This document shows positions 15,960-25,085 of a DNA stretch of 35,138 bases, one piece after another. A model generated the notes under the pieces. That model did no database searches. It was given only the letters and a program-made list of their open reading frames with translations, and was not told the origin of the DNA. Numbering within the stretch: the stretch's first letter is position 1; each line of letters opens with the position of its first letter. Both the position numbers and the translations under genes were made by a program. Source of the DNA: DASZZY01 sp036260395 (GTDB lineage Bacteria > Actinomycetota > UBA4738 > CALAEC01); assembly GCA_036260395.1 (NCBI GenBank), contig DASZZY010000072.1, forward strand, positions 1-35,138, read 5' to 3'.

Positions 15960-16537
15960 CGGACCGGGTCCGCCTCCGGCTCCCGGGGCCGCGGCCGCTC
16001 GGGCTCGGCGGCTTGCCCCGGCTCCGGCAGGCCGCGGGCCCGGCGGCGGGCCAGGACCATCGCCGCCACCGCCGCCACGATCAGCAGGATCGAGGTGACC
16101 TCGAACGGGAACACGTACTGCGTGAACAGCCGCCGCCCGACGGCCTCGATCGAGCCGAACCCCGGCCCCACCTCGGCGACCGCGGCCCCGGCGATCCCGA
16201 CCCCCAGCCGGACGGCGACCACGACCTCCGCGACGAGCAACAGGCCGAGCGCGATGGCCACCACCCGCTGCCCGCGGATCGTCTCCACGAGCGCCTCGCG
16301 GCGATCGACGCCGAGGAACATGATCACGAACAGGAACAGGACCATGATGGCGCCGGCGTAGACGATGACCTGGACGGCGGCCAGGAACGGCGCTCCCAGG
16401 AGCACGAAGAACACCGCGAGCATGAACTGGTTCAGGATCAGGAACAGCGCCGAGTGGACGGCGTTCCGCTGGACGAGCATCAGGATCGCGGCGCCCACCG
16501 CGACCGGGGCCGCGATCCAGAACACCACGAGGTCCAT
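15956..16537 (-). CDS. nuoJ: NADH-quinone oxidoreductase subunit J
   Basis: 193 residues with five membrane helices. Family marks are RNAVHSALFLILNQFMLAVFF and FLAAVQVIVYAGAIMVLFLF, whose VYAGAI is the helix with the pi-bulge used in coupling. FTQYVFPFEVTSILLIVAAV forms the last helix. A Pro/Glu/Arg-rich tail of about 25 residues follows (GLPEPGQAAEPERPRPREPE), which is common in actinobacterial NuoJ. ATG at 16537 comes 2 nt after the nuoI stop. Confidence 0.95.
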   Translation of the reverse strand: MDLVVFWIAAPVAVGAAILMLVQRNAVHSALFLILNQFMLAVFFVLLGAPFLAAVQVIVYAGAIMVLFLFVIMFLGVDRREALVETIRGQRVVAIALGLLLVAEVVVAVRLGVGIAGAAVAEVGPGFGSIEAVGRRLFTQYVFPFEVTSILLIVAAVAAMVLARRRARGLPEPGQAAEPERPRPREPEADPVR

Positions 16538-16539
16538 CG

Positions 16540-17004
16540 CTACCGACCCTGGTCCGTGCCGGGTGCCGTCCCCAGCTTCCCCGGCGGCTGGAGGAGCTCG
16601 CCCTTCTCGAGGATGGCGTCCTCCCGCGTCTCCCACGACAGCTCGAAGTTCGAGGTGAGCGTCAGCGCCCGGGTGGGGCAGGCCTCGACGCAGAGGCCGC
16701 ACATGATGCAGCGCAGGTAATTGATCTGGTACACGGACGCGTGGCGCTCGCCGGCGGAGACCGGCGCCTCGGGGTCGTTGTCCTCGCCCTGGACGTAGAT
16801 GGCGTCGGCCGGGCAGGCCCAGGCGCACAGCTCGCACCCGATGCACTTCTCGAGGCCGTTCTCGTGGCGGTTGAGGAGGTGCCGTCCGACGTGGGAACGG
16901 GGCGGCAGGTCGGGGATCTCCTGTGGGTACCGCACCGTCACCGGCTTCCGGAACATGTTCCGGAACGTGACGGAAAGGCCCTTGATCGCGCCCCAGACGC
17001 TCAC
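16540..17004 (-). CDS. nuoI: NADH-quinone oxidoreductase subunit I
   Basis: 154 residues, standard length, in contrast to the extended copy at 4689-5606. It carries clusters N6a and N6b, which feed electrons to N2: C54, C57, C60, C64-P and C99, C102, C105, C109-P. The N-terminal amphipathic stretch (VTFRNMFRKPVTVRYPQE) and the loop PPRSHVGRHLLNRHENGLEKC are typical. The start is GTG at 17004 in a GTGA overlap with the nuoH stop; no ATG is available nearby. Confidence 0.96.
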   Translation of the reverse strand: MSVWGAIKGLSVTFRNMFRKPVTVRYPQEIPDLPPRSHVGRHLLNRHENGLEKCIGCELCAWACPADAIYVQGEDNDPEAPVSAGERHASVYQINYLRCIMCGLCVEACPTRALTLTSNFELSWETREDAILEKGELLQPPGKLGTAPGTDQGR

Positions 17005-18134
17005 CGGCGGGCCTCCTCCGCGGGCCGCGTCCCGCCCGCGCGCCGGGTGAACAGCGGGGCGATCAGCGAGAGCAGGAGGGCCACGCCGGCCCCGATCGCG
17101 ACCCACCGGAACAGCGCGTCGCGGCCGATGACGTCGGGGAGCACGACGATGGCCCCGGTGGCCAGGACCCACACCAGCCCCCACGGGATCAGCACCTTCC
17201 AGCCGAAGTTCATCAGGCGGTCGTACCGGATCCGGGGGATCGTGGCCCGGATCCAGATGAACACGAACACGAGCGCGACGACCTTGAGCGTGAACCACAG
17301 CACCGGCCACAGCCACGGCAGGAACGAGAAGATCGGCCCCCGCCATCCGCCGAAGAACAGCGTCACGGCCACGGCCGACAGCGTGATCGTGTGGAGGTAC
17401 TCGGCCAGGAAGAACATCGCGAACTTGATGCCCGAGTACTCGGTGTGGTACCCGGCCACCAGCTCGGTCTCCGCCTCGGGGAGGTCGAACGGCGGGCGGT
17501 TGCTCTCGGCGAGCGCGGCCATGCCGTAGATCAGGAAGGCGGGGAACTGCGGGATGATGTTCCAGATCCGGTCCTGCGCGGCCACGATCCCCGACATCCG
17601 CACGGTGCCCGAGTACATCAGCACGGCGACCAGCCCGAGGCCGAGCCCGACCTCGTACGAGATCATCTGGGCGCTGGAGCGGATGCTGCCGAGCAGCGGG
17701 TAGGCCGAGCCGGAAGCCCACCCGGCCAGGACCACGCCGTACACCGACAGCGAGGCCATGGCCAGGATGAAGAGGATCCCGATGTTGAGGTCGGCCAGCT
17801 GGAACGGGACCTCGCGGCCGAACAGCGTGACGCCCGCGCCGAACGGGACCACCGCGAACGCCAGGATCGCCGGGAGGAGCGAGGCCACGGGGGCCAGCGC
17901 GTAGACCGGGCGGTCCGCCTGGGTGGGCGTGATGCCCTCCTTGAAGAACAGCTTGATGCCGTCGGCCAGCGTGACCAGGAGCCCGAACGGGCCGGCGCGG
18001 GTCGGCCCCAGGCGGGTCTGCATGTCCGCGATGACCTTCCGCTCGGCCCAGATCACGAGCATCACGGCGGCCAGGAGCGCGGCGAACACGATCCCGACCC
18101 GGGCCAGCAGCAGGAGCCAGTCCACCCAGTCCAT
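17001..18134 (-). CDS. nuoH: NADH-quinone oxidoreductase subunit H
   Basis: 377 residues with eight helices, forming the membrane side of the quinone chamber. The conserved sites are intact: WAERKVIADMQTRLGPTRAGP (30-49), ADGIKLFFKEGITP (57-70), and PFDLPEAETELVAGYHTEYSG (215-235), which contains Glu 220, 222 and 224. The C-terminal IRATIPRIRYDRLM is also typical. It ends with an Arg-rich tail (FTRRAGGTRPAEEARR). The ATG overlaps the nuoG stop by one base (TGATG). It serves as the in-window reference for judging how far the second NuoH has drifted. Confidence 0.97.
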   Translation of the reverse strand: MDWVDWLLLLARVGIVFAALLAAVMLVIWAERKVIADMQTRLGPTRAGPFGLLVTLADGIKLFFKEGITPTQADRPVYALAPVASLLPAILAFAVVPFGAGVTLFGREVPFQLADLNIGILFILAMASLSVYGVVLAGWASGSAYPLLGSIRSSAQMISYEVGLGLGLVAVLMYSGTVRMSGIVAAQDRIWNIIPQFPAFLIYGMAALAESNRPPFDLPEAETELVAGYHTEYSGIKFAMFFLAEYLHTITLSAVAVTLFFGGWRGPIFSFLPWLWPVLWFTLKVVALVFVFIWIRATIPRIRYDRLMNFGWKVLIPWGLVWVLATGAIVVLPDVIGRDALFRWVAIGAGVALLLSLIAPLFTRRAGGTRPAEEARR

Positions 18135-20527
18135 CAGGCGCCCACCTCATGTCGGGCCCCCACGGGCTCCAGCGTGGCCGCGGCGCGGAGCCGGCCCCGG
18201 AGCAGCCGGTTGGCCCGGAGCCCGGGCTGGTTGAACGGCACGAACGCCGCGCCGGGCAGGATGCCGTCGCTCACCCGCACCGGCAGCTCGGCCTCGCCGG
18301 CCTCGGTCCGCACCAAGGCTCGGCCGCCGTCCTCGAGGCCCAGGCGGGCCGCCTCGTCGGGATGGACCTCGACGAACGCCTCATCCTCGAGCGCGGCCTT
18401 CAGCTCGTCGGCGTGGACGGAGAGCCGCCCCTCGTCCACCAGCAGCGGGTACGTGAACAGCGTCACGGTCCCCTCCTCGGGCGGCGGCTCCCGGCGGGCG
18501 CTGGGGACGGAGGGCGAGGCCGCGCGGCCCCCGAGGAGCCCGCCGAGCTCCGCCTGGAGCGCCTCCAGCGAGCCGAAGCCCAGGTCGGCCCCGACCACCT
18601 CGGACAGCTCCTGGAAGATCTCCCAGTCCGGCCGCGCCAGGCCGGCCGGCGGACGGACCCGGTGGAGGCGCTGGCCGCGGCCCTCCCAGTCGGTGAAGTG
18701 CCCGTCCTTCTCGAGGTACGCCGCGGCGGGGAGGACGGCGTCGGCGTAGTCGCCGTACTCGCCGAGCGCCAGGTCCTGGACGACCGTGAACGGCACGTTC
18801 TCCAGCGCCCGGCGGACCAGGTCGGGGTCGGGGAAGTCGGAGAGGGGGTCCACCCCGACCAGGAACAACGCGTCGAGCTCCCTGGCGGCGGCGGCCTCGA
18901 GGATCGCCCGGCTGTCGCGCCCCTGGTCGGCCGGGACGCCGCCCCACACCGCCTCCACGGCGGCGCGCTCGTCTCCGTCGTCGACGCGACGGCCGCCCGG
19001 CAGCAGCCGGGGGTGGACCCCGGCCCGCAACGCGCCCCGGTCCCCGGCCCGGCGCGGGAGGAAGGCGAACTTGGCCCCGAACGCCTCGGCCAGGTTGGCC
19101 GCCATCGCCAGCCCGCCCGGGGTGTCGGCGAGCCGGGGTCCGGCCAGCACCACCGCGGCCCCGCCCGCCTCGCGCAGGGCATCGCCCACGCGGGCCTCGG
19201 CCGAGTCGCCGCCGGCCGCCGAGAGGATCCGCTCGACCGCCTCCCCCTCGCCGCCCGGACGGCACAGCAGGTGGGGGGCCACCGCGGCCAGCGGCGTCCG
19301 GCGAGGGTGGACCACGAACGCCCGGGCTCCGGTCGCCCGGACGGCCTTGCGGATCCGGAGGTGGAGGATCGGCAGCTCCTCGCGGCTGTCCAGCCCGACC
19401 ACCACGATGGCCTGCGCCGCCTCGACGTCGTGGTAGGTGACCGGCATCCCGACCGCCGCGGCGCGCTCGACCTCCAGCGGGACGTCGGACTCGCCGAGCA
19501 GCCGGTGGTCGAGGTCGTTCGTGGCGAACGCCGTTCGGGCCAGCTTCGACAGCGCGTAGGCGTCCTCGTCGGTCAGCCTCCCGCCGGCCAGGAACCCCAC
19601 CCGGCCCGGCCGGGCCCGCTCGGCCACCGCCTGGAAGACCTCGCGGAAGGACACCGGCTCCAGCCCCGGGACCCGCATCAGCGGCGTCGTGACGCGGTCG
19701 TGGTCGGGGAACCGGAACGCGTAGCGGCCCTTGTCGCAGAGCCAGGCGTCGTTGACCTCGAGGTTGTCCCGGGCCAGGTGGCGGACGACCTGCCCGCGGC
19801 GGATGTCCACGCGCAGGTTGCAGCCGCAGGCGCAGTGGGGGCACACCGATTCGTCCGACTTCACGTCGAACGGGCGGGCCGCGAACCGGTAGGTGCTCGA
19901 GGTCAGCGCCCCCACCGGCCAGATCTGCACGGTGTTCCCGGAGAACGGCGAGCGGAAGTCCTCCCCCGGCGCGATGGCCACCTGCTCGGCGGCGCCCCGG
20001 TCGAACATCTCGATGAACGGCTCGCCGGAGATCTGCTCGCAGAACCGGGTGCACCGCGTGCACAGGACGCATCGCTCGCGATCCAGCAGCACGAGCGGCG
20101 AGAGCGGGATCGGCTTGCGGTAGACCCGCTTCGGGTCGACGTACCGGCTCTCGCCGGGCCCGTACGCCAGGGCCTGGTCCTGGAGCGGGCACTCGCCGCC
20201 CCGGTCGCACACCGGGCAGTCGAGGGGGTGGTTGATGAGGAGGAACTCCAGCTGCCCGCGCTGGGCCTTGGCCGCCGCGTCGCTGGTGTGCTGGGTCTTG
20301 ACCACCATCCCGTCCTCCGCCGGCGTGGTGCAGGACGTCACGGGCTTCCGCTGGCCCTCGATCTCCACGATGCACTGCCGGCAGGCGCCGACCGGCTCGA
20401 GGAGCGGGTGCTCGCAGAACCGCGGGATCTCGATCCCCAGCGCCTCCGCGGCCCGGATCACGAGCGTCCCCTTCGGCACCGAGACCTGCTTCCCGTCGAT
20501 CGTCAGCGTGACGAGCTCCGCGCCCAT
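18134..20527 (-). CDS. nuoG: NADH-quinone oxidoreductase subunit G
   Basis: 797 residues. It is the largest peripheral-arm subunit, carrying several iron-sulfur clusters of the electron wire. It has a 2Fe-2S domain (C38, C49, C52, C66) and cluster N5 with His ligand (H100, C104, C107, C113 in NHPLDCPVCDRGGECPLQD). N4 is C153, C156, C159, C163. The extra N7 cluster motif is complete (C229, C232, C236, C264), a feature kept in only some lineages. The remainder (about 265-797) is a molybdopterin-oxidoreductase-like domain, normally without cofactor, ending in an aspartate-decarboxylase-like barrel (HPDEAARLGLEDGGRALV). ATG at 20527 overlaps the nuoF stop by one base. Confidence 0.96.
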   Translation of the reverse strand: MGAELVTLTIDGKQVSVPKGTLVIRAAEALGIEIPRFCEHPLLEPVGACRQCIVEIEGQRKPVTSCTTPAEDGMVVKTQHTSDAAAKAQRGQLEFLLINHPLDCPVCDRGGECPLQDQALAYGPGESRYVDPKRVYRKPIPLSPLVLLDRERCVLCTRCTRFCEQISGEPFIEMFDRGAAEQVAIAPGEDFRSPFSGNTVQIWPVGALTSSTYRFAARPFDVKSDESVCPHCACGCNLRVDIRRGQVVRHLARDNLEVNDAWLCDKGRYAFRFPDHDRVTTPLMRVPGLEPVSFREVFQAVAERARPGRVGFLAGGRLTDEDAYALSKLARTAFATNDLDHRLLGESDVPLEVERAAAVGMPVTYHDVEAAQAIVVVGLDSREELPILHLRIRKAVRATGARAFVVHPRRTPLAAVAPHLLCRPGGEGEAVERILSAAGGDSAEARVGDALREAGGAAVVLAGPRLADTPGGLAMAANLAEAFGAKFAFLPRRAGDRGALRAGVHPRLLPGGRRVDDGDERAAVEAVWGGVPADQGRDSRAILEAAAARELDALFLVGVDPLSDFPDPDLVRRALENVPFTVVQDLALGEYGDYADAVLPAAAYLEKDGHFTDWEGRGQRLHRVRPPAGLARPDWEIFQELSEVVGADLGFGSLEALQAELGGLLGGRAASPSVPSARREPPPEEGTVTLFTYPLLVDEGRLSVHADELKAALEDEAFVEVHPDEAARLGLEDGGRALVRTEAGEAELPVRVSDGILPGAAFVPFNQPGLRANRLLRGRLRAAATLEPVGARHEVGA

Positions 20528-21873
20528 CAGGTGAGCACCTCGCCGAGCTCGACGTACCCCTCCGCCCCGGCCTCGCGCGCCTCCGCGGCGCCGACCGGCG
20601 GCCGCTCGCGGAGCGGGCAGCCCTGCTCGCGGACGTGGTCGGCGTACTCGTCGCGGAAGTACTTGATCGACGAGTGGATCGGCGAGACCGCGCCGTCGCC
20701 CAGCGCGCAGAAGTTCTTGAACAGCATGTTGTCGCCGACGTCCTGCATGACGTCGATGTCGTCGAGCCGGCCGCCGCCGTTCTCCATCCGGTACAGGATC
20801 TTCGTCAGCCACCACGTGCCCTCGCGGCACGGCGTGCACTTGCCGCACGACTCGTGGGCGTAGAACTGCGTGAACCGCAGGACGGCGTCGACGACGCAGT
20901 CGTTCTCGTCGAGCACGATCATCGCGCCGGTCCCCAGCAGCGAGCCGGCCGCGGCGATCGACTCGAAATCCATCGGGGTGTCGAGGTGCTCCTCGGTGAG
21001 GAACGGCGTCGACGACCCCCCCGGCGTCCAGGCCTTGACCCGCTTGCCGCCGGCCACGCCACCGGCCAGCTCGTCGATGATCGCCCGGGCGGGGGTGCCC
21101 ATCGGCGCCTCGTAGTTCCCGGGGTGGGCCACCTTGCCCGAGACGCAGAAGATCTTCGTGCCGGTGGACTTCTCGGGGCCGATCGAGGCGTACCACGAGC
21201 CGCCCCGGTCCACGATGGCCGGGATCGTCGACAGGGTCTCGACGTTGTTGATCACGGTGGGGCTCTGGTACAGGCCGCGGACCGCGGGGAACGGCGGCCG
21301 GAGCTTCGGCTGGCCGCGCCCTCCCTCCAGCGAGCTCAGGAGGGCGGTCTCCTCGCCGCATTCGTACGACCCGGCGCCACGGTGGAGCACGATCTCGAGG
21401 TCGACGTCGCTCCCGGCGATGCCCTTCCCGAGGTACCCCCGGTCGTACGCCTCGCCGAGGGCCCGCTCCAGGACCCGGGCGGGCTCCAGGAACTCGCCCC
21501 GGCAGTAGATGAACGCCGTCCGGCACCCGACGGCGTACGAGGCGATCGCGATGCCCTCGAGGAGCTGGTGCGGGTCGCGCTCGATGATCTCCCGGTCCTT
21601 GAACGTCCCGGGCTCCCCCTCGTCGGCGTTGCACACCACGTAGACGGGTTTGCCGGTGTCCTGGGGGATGAATCCCCACTTGACGCCGGTGGGGAACCCG
21701 GCGCCGCCCCGGCCCCGGAGCCCGGAGGTCTTGACCTCGTCGATCACCGCGCCCGGCGACATCGACAGGGCCTTCGCCAGCGCCCGGTACCCCCCGTGCT
21801 CGAGGTACCCGTCGATACGGTCCGCGCCCTCGATGTCCCACCGCGCCGTGACCACGCGCTCGAACTCAGCCAC
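20527..21873 (-). CDS. nuoF: NADH-quinone oxidoreductase subunit F (NADH-binding, FMN)
   Basis: 448 residues. It oxidises NADH, passes electrons through FMN and holds cluster N3. Seen are the GLRGRGGAGFPTGVKW loop (51-66), the FMN/NADH motif CNADEGEPGTFKDRE (81-94), the Glu-rich GAGSYECGEETALL (167-179), and the cluster ligands C343, C346, C349 (ESCGKCTPCREG) plus C389. The N-terminus is short and begins directly with the folded domain. ATG at 21873 overlaps nuoE by 8 nt. Its presence shows that the complete operon encodes a true NADH-oxidising enzyme, unlike the second cluster. Confidence 0.97.
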   Translation of the reverse strand: MAEFERVVTARWDIEGADRIDGYLEHGGYRALAKALSMSPGAVIDEVKTSGLRGRGGAGFPTGVKWGFIPQDTGKPVYVVCNADEGEPGTFKDREIIERDPHQLLEGIAIASYAVGCRTAFIYCRGEFLEPARVLERALGEAYDRGYLGKGIAGSDVDLEIVLHRGAGSYECGEETALLSSLEGGRGQPKLRPPFPAVRGLYQSPTVINNVETLSTIPAIVDRGGSWYASIGPEKSTGTKIFCVSGKVAHPGNYEAPMGTPARAIIDELAGGVAGGKRVKAWTPGGSSTPFLTEEHLDTPMDFESIAAAGSLLGTGAMIVLDENDCVVDAVLRFTQFYAHESCGKCTPCREGTWWLTKILYRMENGGGRLDDIDVMQDVGDNMLFKNFCALGDGAVSPIHSSIKYFRDEYADHVREQGCPLRERPPVGAAEAREAGAEGYVELGEVLT

Positions 21874-22429
21874 GGTCGTCCCCCAGCCCGGCCAGGATCC
21901 GGGACATGGCCCGGTGCTCGACGGGCTTCGGCCCCCGCGACGGCTGCGGCACCTCGCCGGCCCGGAGCTGCTCGAGCATCTCGAGCAGCCGCTCCTCCGT
22001 GACCCGGTCGTAGTTGCAGTAGTTCACCTGGACCACCGGCGCGGCGTCGCAGGCCCCGAGGCACTCGGCCTCCTCGAGCGTGAACAACCCGTCCTCGGTC
22101 ATCGTGCCGGCGCCCGGCCCGAGCTGCTCCTTGGCCCGCTCGTAGAGGCGCAGCGCGCCGGTCAGCCCGCAGGACAGGTTCGTGCAGATCGAGATCACCC
22201 ACTTCCCGGCCGGCTGCTTCCTGAACATCGTGTAGAAGGTGGCCACGGCCTCGACCTGGGCGGTGGTCAGCCCCAGGATCTCGCCGGCCTCCCGCATCCC
22301 CTCCCGGCTGACGTAGCCCTCCTCGGACTGGACCAGGTACAGGATCGGGAGCAGCGCCGATCGGCGGTCGGGGTACCGCCCGGCCAGCTCCTCGGCCCGG
22401 CGCCGCAGCTCCTCCGAGAGCACCGCCAT
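21866..22429 (-). CDS. nuoE: NADH-quinone oxidoreductase subunit E
   Basis: 187 residues. This thioredoxin-like ferredoxin subunit carries the 2Fe-2S cluster N1a next to FMN. The ligands are C82 and C87 (ICTNLSCGL) and C123 and C127 (EAECLGACDAAP). The N-terminal helical part (GYVSREGMREAGEILGLT and VEAVATFYTMF) is typical. A C-terminal stretch of about 25 residues after PQPSRGPKPVEHR extends beyond the usual end and contains SRILAGLGDDRG. ATG at 22429 overlaps the nuoD stop by one base. Confidence 0.96.
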   Translation of the reverse strand: MAVLSEELRRRAEELAGRYPDRRSALLPILYLVQSEEGYVSREGMREAGEILGLTTAQVEAVATFYTMFRKQPAGKWVISICTNLSCGLTGALRLYERAKEQLGPGAGTMTEDGLFTLEEAECLGACDAAPVVQVNYCNYDRVTEERLLEMLEQLRAGEVPQPSRGPKPVEHRAMSRILAGLGDDRG

Positions 22430-23712
22430 CAGCGGTCCACCCCGCCCATGACCGGGTCGACGCTCGCCACGCAGGCGATGACGTCGGCGACCAGCCGGCC
22501 GCGCACCATCTCGGGCAGCGCCGGCAGGTTGCAGAACGAGGGGTCGCGGACCCGGACCCGGTACGGCCGCACGCCGCCGTCGGAGACCACGTAGTACCCG
22601 AGCTCGCCCCGGGGCGACTCGACGGCGGTGTAGACCTCGCCGGCCGGAACCTTGATGCCCTGGGTCACGATCTTGAAGTGGTTGATGAGCGCCTCCATCG
22701 ACTCCTCCATGATGTGGCGCACGTACTCGTCGGAGTTGCCGATGCCGTCCGGGCCCACCGACAGCTGGGCCGGCCACCGGAGCTTGGGGTCCTCGATCAT
22801 CACCGGCCCCGGCGGGACGTCCTCCAGCACCTGCTCGCAGATCCGCAGCGACTGGCGCATCTCCTCGATCCGGACCTCGAACCGCGCGTAACAGTCGCCC
22901 TCTGTGCGCGTGGGGACCTCGAAGTCGTACCGGTCGTAGCCCGAGAGGGGCGACGCCTTGCGGAGGTCGTGGGCCACCCCGGCCGCCCGGAGCAGCGGCC
23001 CGGTGACGCCGATCCGCAGGCACTGCTCGGCGGTGAGGACCCCGATGCCGCGGTTGCGCTCGATCCACACCGGGTTCTGCGACAGCAGGTCCTCGTACTC
23101 CTCGATCCGGCGCGGCATGAGGTCGAGGAACTCCCGGATCCTGCCGAAGGCATCGTCGGGGAAGTCCATGGACAGCCCGCCCACCCGGATGAACCCGTAG
23201 TTCATCCGCAGCCCGGTGATGCGCTCGAAGATGCTGAGGATCAGCTCCCGCTCGCGGAAGCCGTACAGCATCATCGAGACCGCCCCGAGCTCGAGCCCGG
23301 TGGTGGCCAGCCACACCAGGTGGCTCTGGATCCGCGTCAGCTCGCAGAGGAGGACCCGGAGCGCCTGGGCCCGGGGTGGGGCCTGGATCCCCAGCAACCG
23401 CTCGACCGACAGGCAGTAGGCCAGCTCGTTGAAGAACGGCGCCAGGTAGTCCATGCGGGTGACGAACGTCACGCCCTGCTGCCAGGTCCGGTATTCGGCG
23501 TTCTTCTCGATCCCCGTGTGGAGGTATCCCACGATCGGCCGGCACTCCACGACCGTCTCGCCGTCGAGCGTCAGGAGCAGGCGCAGGACGCCGTGCGTCG
23601 AGGGGTGCTGGGGCCCCATGTTCAGGACCATCAGGTCCTCGCGAAGCTCCTGCGCGGACACGCCCTGGGCCACCTGGGGGCCGCCGAGATCGCGGGGGAC
23701 CTGGTCGACCAT
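22429..23712 (-). CDS. nuoD: NADH-quinone oxidoreductase subunit D (49 kDa type)
   Basis: 427 residues. It is the hydrogenase-large-subunit-like protein that, with NuoB and NuoH, forms the quinone-reducing site. The loop MGPQHPSTHGVLRLLLTLDGE and the following VGYLHTGIEKNAEYRTW carry the quinone-contacting His and Tyr region. MDYLAPFFNE and GFRERELILSIFERITG are also typical. The C-terminus reads PVMGGVDR, as the family requires. It is the only nuoD in this window, so the second operon must use this one, one elsewhere in the genome, or none. ATG at 23712 is 16 nt after the nuoC stop. Confidence 0.97.
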   Translation of the reverse strand: MVDQVPRDLGGPQVAQGVSAQELREDLMVLNMGPQHPSTHGVLRLLLTLDGETVVECRPIVGYLHTGIEKNAEYRTWQQGVTFVTRMDYLAPFFNELAYCLSVERLLGIQAPPRAQALRVLLCELTRIQSHLVWLATTGLELGAVSMMLYGFRERELILSIFERITGLRMNYGFIRVGGLSMDFPDDAFGRIREFLDLMPRRIEEYEDLLSQNPVWIERNRGIGVLTAEQCLRIGVTGPLLRAAGVAHDLRKASPLSGYDRYDFEVPTRTEGDCYARFEVRIEEMRQSLRICEQVLEDVPPGPVMIEDPKLRWPAQLSVGPDGIGNSDEYVRHIMEESMEALINHFKIVTQGIKVPAGEVYTAVESPRGELGYYVVSDGGVRPYRVRVRDPSFCNLPALPEMVRGRLVADVIACVASVDPVMGGVDR

Positions 23713-23728
23713 CAGCGATCGCCGCCCA

Positions 23729-24226
23729 TCACAGCCCCCGCTGGTCGGGCGGAGGGACGAACGCGCCCTTGTACTGGGTGGCCACGCCGCCCAGCGGGTG
23801 GTCCTTCCGCAGCGGGTACCCCACCCAGTCCTCCGGCATCAGGATCCTCCGGAGGTCCGGGTGCCCCTCGAACTCGACGCCGTACATGTCGTAGACCTCG
23901 CGCTCGAGCCAGTCCGCCGCGGGGAACACCGAGGTCACCGACGGCGCCAGGAGCCGGTCCTCGGGGAGGCCGACCTTGGCGCGGACCCGGTGGTTGTGCT
24001 CGAACGAGTACAGGTGGTACGCGAGCCAGACCCGCGGGACGCGGCCGGGCCAGTCGGTGGCCGAGACGTCGGAGAGGAACCCGAACGACAGCTCCGGTTC
24101 GTCGCGGAGCATCCGGAGCGCTCCCAGCAGCGCGTCGGGGCCGACGGTGACGGTGGCCTCCCCCCGGGCCGCGACCACGTCCTCGAACCGCTCACGGAGC
24201 CGCTCAGCCAGCTGGTCCAGGTCCAT
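23729..24226 (-). CDS. nuoC: NADH-quinone oxidoreductase subunit C
   Basis: 165 residues, a structural subunit packed on NuoD. The signature WLEREVYDMYGVEFEGHPDL followed by RRILMPEDWVGYPLRKDHPLGG is complete, as is the earlier LSDVSATDWPGR. The ATG at 24226 has a purine-rich AGGGG upstream and follows the nuoB stop by 8 nt. It is unfused to nuoD, the usual actinobacterial state. Confidence 0.96.
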   Translation of the reverse strand: MDLDQLAERLRERFEDVVAARGEATVTVGPDALLGALRMLRDEPELSFGFLSDVSATDWPGRVPRVWLAYHLYSFEHNHRVRAKVGLPEDRLLAPSVTSVFPAADWLEREVYDMYGVEFEGHPDLRRILMPEDWVGYPLRKDHPLGGVATQYKGAFVPPPDQRGL

Positions 24227-24234
24227 CCCGGCCC

Positions 24235-24722
<488 letters not shown>

Positions 24723-24732
<10 letters not shown>

Positions 24733-25085
24733 TCCAGCCCGCCGCGCTTCCACACGTAGACGTACGCCACGAATACCAGCGCGATGAAGATCGCCATCTC
24801 CACCAGCCCGAATAGCCCCAGCTGGCGAAACGTCACCGCCCAGGGGAACAGGAAGATCGTCTCGATGTCGAAGATGATGAACAGCATCGCGACGACGTAG
24901 AACTTCACGGGGAACCGCCGGTCGGGGACGCGCTCCGGGACGATCCCGCTCTCGTACGGCGTGAGCTTGGCCGGCGTGGGGCGGCTGGGGCGGAGCAGAG
25001 CCGACGCGGCCAGCGAGGCCACCGCGAACAGGGCGCCGAGGCCGGCCAGCACGATCACGGGCAGCCACTGCGAGAGCCCGGTCAT
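24723..25085 (-). CDS. nuoA: NADH-quinone oxidoreductase subunit A
   Basis: 120 residues and three helices. The conserved loop is KLTPYESGIVPER; the usual Glu-Cys-Gly is here Glu-Ser-Gly, a substitution seen in several lineages. Next comes FYVVAMLFIIFDIETIFLFPWAV with the Asp-Ile-Glu of helix 2. The ATG at 25085 overlaps the stop of the upstream reductase gene as ATGA, which makes that reductase the true first gene of the operon. The second operon's NuoA keeps the Cys. Confidence 0.96.
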